NCBI GenBank assembly: GCA_028554755.1
Contig: JAPTOF010000005.1
Coordinates: forward strand, 18,512,001 to 18,576,000
DNA from: Cordia subcordata
Lineage: Eukaryota; Streptophyta; Magnoliopsida; Boraginales; Cordiaceae
DNA length: 64,000 nt
Reading direction: 5' to 3'
In this document: one piece after another, positions 22,717 to 34,900 of the stretch
Numbering within the stretch: position 1 is the first letter of the stretch
How the letters are laid out: the number at the start of each line of letters is the position of its first letter
The notes under the pieces: generated by a model
Seen by the model: only the letters and a program-made list of their open reading frames with translations
What the model was told of the DNA's origin: nothing
Database searches by the model: none
Program-made: the position numbers and the translations under genes

Positions 22717-25147
22717 ATAGTTCAATTACCAACCAAAGGATTTATGAGTAAACAGAAGTTGTCCTCATTTTGAATGCCCATCTGTAAGACTTGATGCATT
22801 TCATATATTTGTGCTTTAGACTTACCATGCATAAAGTCTGCAAACAATCTGCACCTTAGCGCACAATCTGGGCTGTTCTCCTCTCGACTTCGGATCATAG
22901 CACCCAAAAAATACGAAAAAGAAAATGTCCTTAGATCTCTTCATGCAAGATTATGCGCCTACTGAAATTGATTTGTGCCTGCTGCAAACAAAGAGGTCTT
23001 CATACAACTGCAGTTGCACAATTAAGTATATTAAAATGCTGTAACATAAAATCTTGAGCACTTTCCTGAAGTTTTTTGTTGTTTGACCTGATTGGATCAT
23101 TCAATGAAGAAGAAAATGAACAACGAAAAATGACGCTGTGATCCATAGAAATATAAAGCTACAAAAGGAGCTACATGAATTGAACAGGTAAGTCATCACA
23201 ATGTGTATAATATGGTCCTTTTGATCAATCTTACTGCCGAAACCTCCTTCTGCACATCAAGATGTGTATTGTCCTTAGGCTTGATAGCTAATACCACCAC
23301 CACAAACCTCCTCCTCCAGAATAAAAACAAAGAATATGCAGATTGCAATAAACAAGCATCACAAATCAAAGACTTCCCGCAATAGCTCCAAAGTATTAGC
23401 TAACATTCTCCAGTTCCACTGTATATATCTTCCAGGACATGCAGGAAAAAGTTCCCTGCAGAAAAATGTTCTACCACAGCTTTTCTGTGAACGTATAGAA
23501 CATATTAAACGAGTAACTGTTACTTTGTTTCCCTTTCTCAACATTTCACATGATAGGTCTTCCCCAGATATTCATAGACTACACCCACCAAATTAAGGTT
23601 GAAGTAAAGATCTTCTCAACATCACATTACATGATCAGTTAGCCGGAAAATCACCTACCACTCTTGGAATATTAGCAACAATTCAAATCTGTATTTCTTA
23701 TTCAAATGAAATCTACCACCACAGAAGGAATTGGATTCTCTACTAGTTACTGTCTCGGAGTGATTAGGAGGTGATATCCTGTTTGTCTATATCACGTTGA
23801 ATGATTGAGACTTGGCGGAAGTAAAGAGAGGCGGGAGAAAAAAGAAAGAAAGGGAAATTATTAAATTAAAATTTTAAAATATACAGTCGACATAGATTGA
23901 TTATGACATGTACTGATAGGATTTGACCTCCTAATCACTCAAAGAGACTAGTGACTAGGAAAGGATCCTCCACCATAGAAAAAAGTCAACAAACATCCAT
24001 TCCTTCCTGATAACTGGCAAGTCGCACCATGGTAAATGGTCCTCGGCTGCCTGCCCATATGATAAACTAGTAGCAAAATAGGAATCTCCTGATCATAGAT
24101 CCCAAACAAAGTAAAGATAATTGCCAAAAGAACAAAAATTCCCTGTAAATCTTGTCAAATATAAAGCAGCTACAGTTCAGATGCAAAACGGTTAAACCTT
24201 CCCCATAATCAAAAACGAGTAAACGTTACATAAGAATATGCATGTGCCAAATAAGCAACTGGTCTGCATTCAACATCCAATAGCAAACACATCAGAAAGA
24301 CACATTACCCAATTGAAGACTAAAATAATAACATGGCCTCAGTTAACAGCATACCTTGTAATGTCCAATAACCCTTTAATCCCAGTCCTGGTTTGTATCA
24401 TCGTCCTGCCCATCTTACTAATAAGAGTAAAGAGCTCATCAATCGACTTAACCTTATAAGCACAAAATGAAAAACAAAAACAACATTTGAAAGTAAATAC
24501 TAATATCTGAAAATCTTAGCAAGGATGACAGCTTTTCTGATCAAAGTTTTCATCTCCATGGAATTGTAAATGCAAGCGATCCAGAACAGGTTAAAAAAAA
24601 GGTCCAACAAACAGATAAATATATGAATGCTCTATAGCAAAAACTGATGATAAAAGAGAAGGGCAGACAACTTAACGAAGAAAATGTAACAGATTGAACT
24701 ATTATGGTCACCTTTCACACAACCCTTTGGAAATGGTTAATGTCATTGCTATCAAAAGAAAAATCAACCCACTAATTCTTCAGCAGAATATTTGAAACTA
24801 GGCATTCCTGGGTACAAGGCCATAAACAACCTAATAGGTCATTTATTGAAATTTAACACCAGTACTGCCCAAAGGAAGCCTCAAAGCCAGATACAAAGTT
24901 GACGGTAATTTTCACATATCACTCTCATCCGATCTTGTGGTCTTTGGCTGGAGCATCATCAAAAGCGGCAACCGGATGGCGTCAGACATCATAGATCAGA
25001 GCTGCTTTTATGTCAGAGAGAAAGAAAGACGAGGTAAAAAAAGAGTATTCATATAAGACGTGCAATGTCATGAAGTACCTTTTGGGTCAGAAACAAACAG
25101 TGAAAAGAAAAATACTCTTACCTCTGTATTTAGAGAAATTAGGAACC
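22717..25147. other. Convergent 3' flanks between the endosulfine and KH genes
   Basis: No coding gene recognised in 2.4 kb. A short MITE-like inverted repeat lies at 23731-23970. Next to the KH stop, a good minus-strand donor (CAGAG|GTAAGAG near 25120) and an acceptor-like site near 25010 suggest a 3' UTR intron of the KH gene, but this is not proven. Confidence 0.5.
23731..23970. mobile_element. MITE-like inverted-repeat element
   Basis: Left arm contains GAGTGATTAGGAGGT (near 23757) and right arm ACCTCCTAATCACTC (near 23927), within arms of about 45 bp that are imperfect reverse complements. The interior (~145 bp) is purine-rich and non-coding. The flanks CCACCACAGAA and CCACCATAGAA may be a target duplication of about 10 bases. 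Confidence 0.55.
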
Positions 25148-28100
25148 TCAATAGTCAGCGGATCTCCCATGAGAAGTACTGTTTTGATCAAACGACCTGA
25201 TAAAAGAGATCACAAAGGAAGTTAGCATAGAAATTTTGATAATAAATAACTAAATTCCTCAAGCAAAAGGAAACAGAATATGCCATCAGGAACAGGATTT
25301 ACCCCACATCAGTAGAACGACTAGCAGAGTATATGCCATATGGTCCATGACTATTTGAGACAACGCCAATCTGAATAATTAAACCATTAACCACCAAAAG
25401 CAAAAAGCAAAAGGTAATGTAGCACTTAAAAAAAATATTTATCAAGAAAATTGCACATCGAATATAACAACCTAAAAAAAGTCTCGAAGGTCAAGAATAG
25501 AAACACAATAGGAAAGTGTAACCAGGCACCATTTTGTGCCAATTGGAGTGCCTATAATTTTAACTGATGAAAGTAAATAATTTTATTACCTGGGAACCAC
25601 CATAACTTCTATAATTGTCACTGGTAGCCAAATCATTAGAATCATATCCACCAGAGTGAGCTAAATAACCATGGCCACGTGATTTATTATCACGGTTTCC
25701 ATATTTTGGACCACTCGATATGTCTACATATGGAAGGTAAGGATTTGATGATGAAAGTCCAACTGCAGCTCCATCTATCTCAAATAAATTGGCCCTCAAG
25801 CGCGTCATTACTTGTAGTAAGGCGGTGCTCGCAACATTCATGTCTCCAGTAATCTGGTCAGCATCAAAAGATCAAGTTCATGATTCTCATGAATTTTAAG
25901 TCAATAACTGTGCAAAATGGGTAATGGGTTGCCCTCATCATTCTCCCCACTCCTCCGGTCTTTCAAAACCATAAATGTGGTCAGGCACAAAAATTAGACA
26001 TGCTCAGGAGGCAGATAGAACAAGCAATATGCAACCATGGAAGCATGCACAAAATCAAATGTTTACCTGCACCATCTCATCATCTTCAGAAGCAACCTTG
26101 GGAAGATTCTCCTCTGAGAGAATCCGAATGCTTGCCCTTGTGGCACGTCTCATATCAGTAATGATAGCGCCGCCTTTTCCAATAAGACATCCAATCTGTG
26201 AACTTGGTACAAGAATGCGGGTGGTGATTACAGAATCACCCGACTCCTTTTCACTTTTCTCACTGCATCGGGGTTGCAAGCGCATTGTTGCATCAATTGT
26301 CCGAGAAACATCATCTGGTAACTGAGATATCAGAGTTTGCATTATCACCAAACAGCCTAGTTTCATAATGTTCAAGCAAATAAAAAATTGAAAAATAATA
26401 GTAATTATCATGCTCACCTCCTTGGCTGATACAAGTATTATGCAGTCATCTCCTTCAGAACCAGAAACGTCAACTTTTATATATGCACCAGATTCCTGTC
26501 TTATCTGCTTAATAATACCACCACCTTTCCCAATTACAGCTCCAACATTTTCAGCTGGGCAAACCAAACGAAGCGAGAACTCCTTTACAAAATCATTCCG
26601 ATTTAAACCATCTCCTTTGTAGCTCCCATAAGGACTCCCCATTAATGTAGTGACAGTTAGAAATGGGGCACCATTACCCATGAATGCACTGCCAGATCTA
26701 TAAATGCTGGGTGAAGACAACAGAAGATGCTGAGATCGTGATGGGTTATTATGGAGACGGTTTGCTACTTGATAGAGAGCTTTCTCCACAACACTGGCTT
26801 CCCCAGTTATCTGAAAAATTAAATCTGTATCATGTTGTATGCCAAAATCAACCCAACCACTCTACAACAATCACCAACATCATACATCTAGTGGAAAGGA
26901 TAAGGTAAATCACGCAACACAAACAAATACGTAATCCTCATTATCAAGTTCCATTAACATTTTCTTTTCATAATTCATGAGCCTGAGTTTCAGGTAGTGG
27001 ACAAATATGAGAGAGAGAGAATGAGAGAGAAGACACAGAAATTTATTGATTAACAAAGCTTTTATAGGAAATTGTCCATTTTTCTAAGATTCTAAGATAA
27101 GAGCTGGTTCTATTAGTAATAGAAAGTACTTATACACTATCATTATTTATATCATCACCCAGGAAATTGAGCAAGGGCCTGTTTGGATTGGCTTTTTTCC
27201 AAGAAAAAACACTTTTTTTCCTAATAAAGTTACATTAAATTTGCAATAACTATTTGATTTGCCTTCCAAAAAAGTTAAAACTCTGAAAAAAGCTCAAATA
27301 CAGCTTTTTTTCAGAAGCTAGAATTTTCAGCTTCTTAAAAAAAACTGTTTTTCAAAAGCTATTTAAAAAAACACTTCCGAAAAAAGCCAATCCAAACAAG
27401 CCCTAATTCCTTCATACTTCTAACTTGGAAAGTACCAACAATCAAGTAACTGGTGCTCTAAATCAAACAATGAAGTTAAACTTCAAAAGGTTCATCAAGA
27501 AAAATTAATGGAATGGGATTTTTGGGGGGGAGAAGAGAGAGAGAGTAAAACAAGAAACAACTATGACTATGACGACAGTCATAGATGCAGCAGTACTCAC
27601 TGATCCTGCAAACCAAAATACAGCAATCATTTTAATGATTTAGATCATGGATAACTGTGGTCTCTGGTACCTGGATAAGCTCATCAGAGCTTAGAGCACA
27701 AGGAGGCAAATGTTCGCTGCTAAGAACCCGAATTAGAGCATGAGTTTCACTGCGTATATTCTGAATTATTTGTCCCCCTTTCCCAAGCACACAACCTATC
27801 TGATCTGATGGCACAAGCAGCCGCACAGTAACTTGCAACGGCTCGTCAAACTCATTTTCGAGGGGCGGCTCTTCAGCAACAATTCTATCATGCACCTTGA
27901 AGAGAGCATGTTGTGCAGGAGATATTTGATCGTCATCATCTCCAAAGCTATTAGTTTCCTCACTTGTACTATAAATAGTAACTACACGCTCTTCACAGCC
28001 AGGTATTGTTTCACTAATTCTAATCTTTGCACGAGTTTCAGCCCTTAATTGTTTGGCAATATCCCCGCCTAATCCAATAATACTTCCAATTTTCCTTACA

Positions 28101-28249
28101 GGACATAAATAACGATAAACCGTATCTTCTGGTCCAATGGTATTTGAGTCCTTGTCTTCGGCCGGATTCCTCCTCTTGCCTCCTCCATTCACACAGACAT
28201 CAGGTTGAGACTGTATCCTCTTCCCATAGTCATTTCTTTGGCTAGCCAT
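25148..28249 (-). CDS. Four-KH-domain RNA-binding protein (PCBP/HEN4-like plant family)
   Basis: Coding exons, high to low: 28249-27671, 26810-26418, 26321-26067, 25853-25590, 25370-25303, 25196-25148; 535 aa. Start MASQRNDYGKRIQSQPD. KH1 (VYRYLCPVRKIGSIIGLGGD) and KH2 (RLLVPSDQIGCVLGKGGQII) sit in exon 1. KH3 (LRLVCPAENVGAVIGKGGG) is in exon 2, and KH4 (RILVPSSQIGCLIGKGGAII) in exon 3. The tail is rich in Gly, Ser and Tyr. Each KH has a GxxG loop; KH1 has GLGG, without the usual basic residue. Family role: binding of single-stranded C/U-rich RNA in nuclear RNA processing or mRNA fate; the target here is unknown. A 5' UTR intron is likely (acceptor before 28275, donor after 29065 on the minus strand). 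The 96-nt intron between exons 2 and 3 is open in frame. A MITE lies in intron 1. Confidence 0.93.
27175..27403. mobile_element. Tourist-like MITE in KH gene intron 1
   Basis: A near-perfect terminal inverted repeat of about 25 bp: left GGGCCTGTTTGGATTGGCTT, right AAGCCAATCCAAACAAGCCC. It is 229 bp, foldback and non-coding. Relatives with the same ends are at 16933, 19748 (partial), 47592 and, weakly, 56793. Adjacent triplets are CAA and TAA, so the duplication has decayed or is unresolved. Confidence 0.75.
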
Positions 28250-30100
28250 CAGTAAAATAGGCTATATATCACTCCCTGCCAGCAAATAAATTTATGTGAA
28301 GACATATAAGGTATAACCTTACTTGAGAGACCAGACATATAAGTATTTTCTTTTCTTTTAGCACTCGAAAATAACCACTTCTCAACCAAAGCTTTACATG
28401 AATGTGGACTAAACCAGAGCAAATGCAAATGCAATATGGAGCAAAGATGCAGATAAGTTTTAATGAATGTGGTAGCAAAGCTTTTCCTGTAAAAGGTACT
28501 AAAGCAACCCTTTGTCTTCGTCTACGCATCACCACAGACCTCACTAATTAGAGCTCAAGAAAGCTTAATTCACAGATAATGCAAATGGGTCAAAGATACA
28601 TACAATCTTGCACATGAAAAATTATATGTAAATACTCGAGTACACTGACCAATGAGCAAAAGCAAATAAGGCGAAAGATGCTTAAAAGCTTTACCTAAAA
28701 AGGAGATATCTTGGTTAAGCGTGAGAAGATTTTGCGTTGAATTAACTCAGCAAATGCAAAAGGGTGCCAAAAAAAAAAAAAGGCATAAATTTTTACATCC
28801 ACTCATTTACACCAACAAGAAAATGCTAAGAGAAACAACCCAAACAGTCCAGCAAATACAAGTCAAAAATCCATGTAGCAAAAATTAAGTATATCTCAGT
28901 AAGAAGATTACCCATCAAAATTAACAAGCTTTATTAGCATATTTAAATCTCAAATGAAGACCATGGACATCATTAACACATAAATTAAATTACATAAATA
29001 ATCCATAAAAAACCAAAATAGATGATAAAAAGAAATATCAGGAAAATAATGAGAGAAAAATTACCAGAAAGAGAGAGGCTTTGTAGTCTTTACAATAGAG
29101 CGGCAACAGATTTTTCTGCAGTGTGTCAATGTGTGTTTTTGTGTGTGCGCGCGCGTGCAACCGACTATGCAGACAAAGTTTGTGAAAATATCAAAAGGTT
29201 GTGTTGAGACATGTGGTGCTTTCATTGACCAAAAATATCCAAAAATAAATCCTTTTTCTTTCAATTCTTTCTCCATTAAAAAAAACAAATAAACAAGAAA
29301 CAAAATTTGGTACACCAAACTTCACTCTTTCCCGTTCGAAATTTATTAGGTATATTTTTTAGCCAAGACACTACACCTGAAATTTTTCGTTGTAATCCAT
29401 TAACTGAATTCTCCTTTATGATTTTAAAAAAAAAAAAACTTAACTCTTTTATTTCAATTCAACTCTTCTCTTCGATTCTTTGTATAATGAAAAAACAAAT
29501 TTCCTAGACCATGCTAATTTTTCATTTTCCTCGTAAATAAATATCATGGCGGGGCTCAGGGTTTATATTTCTTTTTCTTTCCTTTTCCTTGCAACATGAA
29601 ATTCTAATAAACTCAATTAGTGATATTGCATTGGGGTAATTTGATGTTAATACATTATACATCTCTTTTATTGCCCAAAAAGAAAACTACTATATTGAAA
29701 ATTAATAGAGTATGCGATCTGATAGTTTACATTCGATTGTAGAGTGTGAAATCTAGGTATAAGTAAATTAGATACAAATTTTTAGGTGATAGTGGTCAAA
29801 TTAAATTTTTCTAAGATTTCTTGTATATGCTTTATTTTGACTTTAATTGTTAGGTGTATTATTTTGGCCACGTCGATAATCCCTTTAGTCTAAACCATTA
29901 CCATCCCTTTCGCGTAACCAAAGTTTATGCACTCGCTAGTCACTAATGTATACTCACCAAAAGAAAAAGATCAACACTCTAATTTGCATTTTTTTTTTTA
30001 TAATTCTATTTAATTCTCCTGTTCAGCAAAAGGTTTGTTTGTATACAAAGATCACATTATAGCAGGTATAATTTAGTGATAAAAGTGTGATTTGTTTGAT
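28250..30100. other. 5' UTR, promoter and upstream flank of the KH gene
   Basis: On the minus strand a 5' UTR intron is likely from 29064 down to 28276 (donor CTG|GTAATT, acceptor GGCAG|GGAG). The transcription start would then be near 29100-29250. Beyond that the DNA is AT-rich with no gene. Confidence 0.45.
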
Positions 30101-30175
30101 ACTTTGATTGTGAAATGGTAGACTGGTGAGATTCAAAATCTCATGCTCAAGAGCGTGGGGTTTGAGTCTTCTATA
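30101..30175 (+). pseudogene. trnL-CAA: Decayed plastid-type tRNA-Leu(CAA) copy
   Basis: The stretch GTGAAATGGTAGAC, then GAGATTCAAAATCTCATGCT and GAGCGTGGGGTTTGAGTC follows the plastid tRNA-Leu(CAA) gene closely: D-arm, anticodon arm with CAA, variable arm and T-arm in order. The acceptor stem is largely lost and the T-loop GGTTCGAGTCC has become GGTTTGAGTCT, so it is not expected to be processed. It is most simply a small, old nuclear insertion of plastid DNA. Confidence 0.7.
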
Positions 30176-30244
30176 ATATATCAGTATTAATAATTTACGG
30201 AGAGAATTTAAAAGATAGGTCAATCAAAGACCCTACTTCTCTTA

Positions 30245-31478
30245 GAGGGTGTTTGGATTGGTTTATTGAAAAACTATTTAAGGCATTTTTGGCTTTAAGT
30301 GATTTTTTTTTATTTTTAATTTTAAGTAGTTACGTGTTTAAATAAAAATTGAAGTTATAAAAATAAGTATTTACATATTTGGTTAAAGTCAATTAAAAGT
30401 AACTTATATTATTAAAATAACTATTAAGGATATAAAAATATAATTTAAAAAGGTAAGTATAAGATAGAAAAGTAAATATATTTTAGCAATAAAGATAAAA
30501 AGGTAAGAATAAAATAGTAAATGATTTGATCAAATTTTTTTTTTTCAAATTGATTAAAGTCATGAAAAGCAAAAGTTAGGGGTGGAGAGCTTTTTACTTT
30601 TTTACTTAAAATTCACTTTTAGAGTCTGTTCGACAAAATTAGCTGTTAGAATAGCTAATAGCTGTTTAAATAGCTGATAGCTGTTGTATTTTAGCTGTTA
30701 GCTAATTGAATAATATGTGTTCGATAAAATTAGCTGTTTGATTAGTTGATGAATATAAAATGACATAAAAAGACATTGATATTATGTTATTATGTTATGA
30801 TAAATATAATTATTATTACTATTATTGAAATGAGATAATTTATTTCATAATTAGATATATATTTCTTGTAATAACATTTGATTATTAAAGTATAATAAAA
30901 TTACTTTTGATAAATAAATTTTATTAATATTACAATAAATGTTATTATTGTAGAAATATTTTTTTATTGATCAAAGATTTATTTTGTCAAGAAAAATAAT
31001 AAATGAATGAATAAGACTTACACTTTTTTAGTATATTTTGATATAGATAGGATTTAAAATTGCTTTTTATGTTATTTTAGATTTATACCTGTGAAAGAAA
31101 ATATAAAAATGTAGAAATAGATTGTATAGTGAATAGAATAATCAAAAAATATTGAAGAGAGGGTAAAATTGCCAAAATAAAAAATGAAACACTATCCACT
31201 ACCTGAAATATTAAAAATATTAACGATTCAGAAACACTACGTCAAAAACTATTTTAACCAAAAACACTATCTAAACCACTACTTTATCAAACAACAAAAT
31301 TAGGAGGAGATAATGGTTTGACCAAATCAAAACATTAAACACCAGTTGAAATATTGTTGCCGAACAGTGCCTTAGAAAATCAATAATTTTATTTATTAAA
31401 AAACCACTTCTATTAGCTTAAATTTGACTTTAAGTAGATTTGACCAAAAAAAAAAAAAAAGCCAAACCAAACCCCCTC
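30245..31478. mobile_element. Tourist-like MITE A, split by a second MITE
   Basis: Ends GAGGGTGTTTGGATTGG and GCCAAACCAAACCCCCTC, flanked by TTA on both sides (30242-30244 and 31479-31481). The interior is AT-rich and non-coding. Without the insert at 30622-31371 and its duplicated TTA, its length is ~481 bp, almost that of the neighbouring copy B (474 bp), to which it aligns along its length. TTA duplication and ends fit the PIF/Harbinger superfamily. Confidence 0.8.
30622..31371. mobile_element. Second MITE (750 bp) nested in MITE A
   Basis: Left end GAGTCTGTTCGACAAA, right end GCCGAACAGTGCC (reverse complement GGCACTGTTCGGC), flanked by TTA at 30619-30621 and 31372-31374. Internal motifs AGCTGTTAGCTAATAGCTG recur near the left end. 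It is non-coding. Its position inside MITE A shows it arrived later. Confidence 0.75.
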
Positions 31479-31491
31479 TTAGAGGGTGTTA

Positions 31492-31965
31492 GAGGGTGTT
31501 TGGATTGGCTTATAAAAAAGCTACCTAGAATACTTCTGGCTTTAAGTGGACTTTTTTATTGTCAACTTTAAGTAATTACGTGTTTGAATAAAAGTTGTAA
31601 TTATAAAAATAAGTATTTATATGTTTGATTAAAATGGGTTGGAAAGTAAGTTGTATGGTTAAAATAACTATTAAGGAAATTAAAATATAATTTAAAAAGG
31701 TAAGTATAAGATAAAAGAGTAAAGATATTTTAGTAATAAAAATAAAACGATAAGGATAAAATAGTAAATGATTTGGTCAAACTTGTTTTTTTTCCAAAGT
31801 GTTAAATCCATAAAAAGTAAAAGCTAAGGTTGGGGAGTTTTTTATTACCTACTTAAAGCCATTTAAAAAAATCATGTTTTTAATTAAAACAAACACTTTT
31901 ATTAGCTTAAATTAAATTTTAAGTAGATTTGATAAATAAAAAAAAAAGCCAAACCAAACACCCTC
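31492..31965. mobile_element. Tourist-like MITE B, adjacent copy of the A family
   Basis: Ends GAGGGTGTTTGGATTGGC and GCCAAACCAAACACCCTC, flanked by TTA at 31489-31491 and 31966-31968. 474 bp. It begins only 13 bases after the end of A, in the same orientation, and the two share most of their interior (GTTTGAATAAAAGTTG, ATTAAGGAAATTAAAATAT and others). Confidence 0.8.
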
Positions 31966-31968
31966 TTA

Positions 31969-34900
31969 GTAAGGGAATGAAAAATTTTTCCTTTCTCGGT
32001 TTCATATAAAAATTTATACAGAATCCTTGGCTTTATTTTGTTTCGCAAGAAAAAACTTATTCTTATTTGTCATTTTTGTTTAGATGTTTAACTATATGTT
32101 TTTATATCTATATTATATTATATAGAATAACCCTTTACAATATAATAATGACAAATGTCGCATAAATAACATTCTTAACATCTTTTTGCCATGTGGTGCT
32201 GTTACATTACCTTTAATTGTGAAAATCGTGTTTTATTTTAATGAGATTTACATTGATTTACTAATTTATTTTAATATTTATATATTACATTCCAAAATTA
32301 TGACATGCAATCTGGATTGATTGCAGATATCTATGGTAACTCTCCAATTTGGTTTTATCAAATCGTGACCTATTTTAATTGATATATTTTTTCTTATTTT
32401 AATCTTCTTCCCATATTTCTATAATGCTTTCCCTTAATAATTTTAATGTAAATCATTTTACCAAATGCTTTAATTATTCATATTTTGTTTTGTAATTTAA
32501 CTCAAATATACATGATTTAATTAATTGAATCTATGTTTTTTGTAATTATTTAGAAATAATAATGACGCTTATTTCAACGTAATGCCACTTATCTTAATTT
32601 TTTTTTAAAAATTGTATGCATATAAAATAACATTTTACGATTGACTAGTTGATTATATATACACGCACTCATGAATTTCGATCAACTACATATTAACATG
32701 TTCATGTTTGATTATGTTGTGATGTTTCAAGTTTCAATTACTTGAGAATTTTAACATCATCTTTGGTTACGAAATTATCATAACACGATAATCTTTTTGA
32801 CAAAAAATCACATTCCCCTTAGGGTTATAGCGTTAACTGATTAAGTTCCAAAAAACAATTTGTTTGTTTTTTTTTTAAAGAAGATAAAGATTTCTTAGAA
32901 TTTGAAAATTACATTTTTTCTATTGAAATGTACGTATATATTAACATGGTGTTAGATATGCAAGCAACCTAAAAATTCGTAAATTTTCTGAAAACAGTAT
33001 TCTGAAATTTCGACGTTTGACTAAGATTTTAGAAAATCACCTCGCAAAAAAAGTATTTTAGGAAATCACTTCAACGCAGAATTCAGTTAGTGGGCCAGCT
33101 CGAAATCGGATTTTGGACATTCAAACCAAGTCCGAAATGGACTCTTCGACGTTTCATCTAGTGAGGCCCACCTCCAATATCCAATATGGAAAGCCCACTA
33201 CTCATCCTTGTAGCCCATTTTGTGGCCTAAACTCTTCTAGACACCGACTATTTGGCCCAAAGGCATGAGGAACATTCGTAAAAAGTTCTTCGGCATCACA
33301 ATTGGGTCTAATAGTATGTTTGAAATGATCTTATTTTAAGATACTTATTCCACTGAAATTTAGAGGAATCTTATAAGATTTAAGATTTCTTATCACATGT
33401 ACCATGCATTATATAGTTGTAAAAAAAAAGATAGGATGCATTGCTTATTTCTTATAAGATAAAAAGCCTACTTTTGTTTTGAATTTTCATAGAATGATAA
33501 GATTTTTAAAATCTTTTAAGATATACCTTCAATTCAATAGGATAAGTATCTTAAAATAAGACTATAACAAATAGAGCATAAATCTCGGAATACACGATGT
33601 AACTCATACAACAGGTGAAATATTCGATTTAGTTACACAAAAAAAAAAAAAAAGTCTACGAAGGCTTGTCACAAAGAAAATAGTTTCTTGACTGATTTTG
33701 AGAAGTAAACAGATCTTTTTAGCCATTTAATTTTTTGAGGACATAAGCCATTATATTATTTGGTTTCTTTTAGGGGACCATTTTGCGTGGCGACAATTCA
33801 TATGTTTGTCCAAGCATTGCAATATGAGACAAGCACACACCTGTTCCAATGGGACATGGCACAAGGTTGGATCTTTTTCATGTGATAAATGTTTGTGTAA
33901 TTTGCCAAATTGTCCCTTGTGAGAATTGGGATTATGACAAGGGGTTTCACCGTCATGTTCTTCTCTTTAGTGATCACTTCCCCTTGACAATTTGCTTCAA
34001 TTCTGATAACTCCTCTATGAAAGAAATAGATTTTTGATGGAGACCTTGGAATCATAAGAGATATTCATAGAGCTAGATTCTATTATTGTCTTGTCTTTTT
34101 TTTTTTTTTTCCTTTTTTCTTGTTTTGTTTTTCCTTTTAAAAGAAAATTAAATTTTTGTGCCATTGGCATTTGGTAGTAGGCTTGAAGGTTGGGTCCTGC
34201 CCTAGGTGGCTTAGGTTGACATTAATTGTGCAAGCACACACTACTGGTGTAAATAACTTTTTAGCAACCCAAAGATAGATGACTGGAATTTCACGAACAA
34301 TAACTATGAGATGAATAATAATTTCAATATTTTTCTTCCAACTCATTCTAATAATTACGAGTAATAAACGGACGTTAACATTATTATGTGGCGAGAGCAA
34401 TCATTAGTAATGACTACATAGCACACTGATAATTGAATGATTTGCATCGTTGGTTTATTAAATCAAATAGCTCACTCTCATTTCATTCGGAATACATATC
34501 ATTGACTCCTTCTTATAACATTACATAATATACGACCACTCAACATAATATTTATTGTCTTATTTTAGGCGAAAAAGGAAGGGGGGAAAAAGATGTCATC
34601 TTCGTTCAGGCAGTTTAATGTGGCGATGTTGGGTGAGATGTGCGTAAAAAGTCTTGCTAAGGATGGTACAACCAAACAAAACAGTAATGAATCACCAGAC
34701 ACTATCTAATCTGCCCACTTATGTAGACCAGGCTATCTAAACTTGTTAATTGTCTACATAATGTGATGTATATAAATGGTTGTGAAGACGTAAATGAAAA
34801 TAATTTGCAACTTGAAATTTGTTTATTTTGTAGAATCTTTTATGTAAAACCTCATTACCCAAGACTTTTTCCATGTCAAAATATCAAGAAAGATAAACGA

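Noticed and set aside
22592..22720. Reading the last endosulfine exon in the MMAPVLAILLKM frame
   Set aside because: The phase from exon 22418-22481 requires the frame starting DDGTSTSNPSEDES, which continues the hydrophilic tail; the other frame ignores the splice phase.
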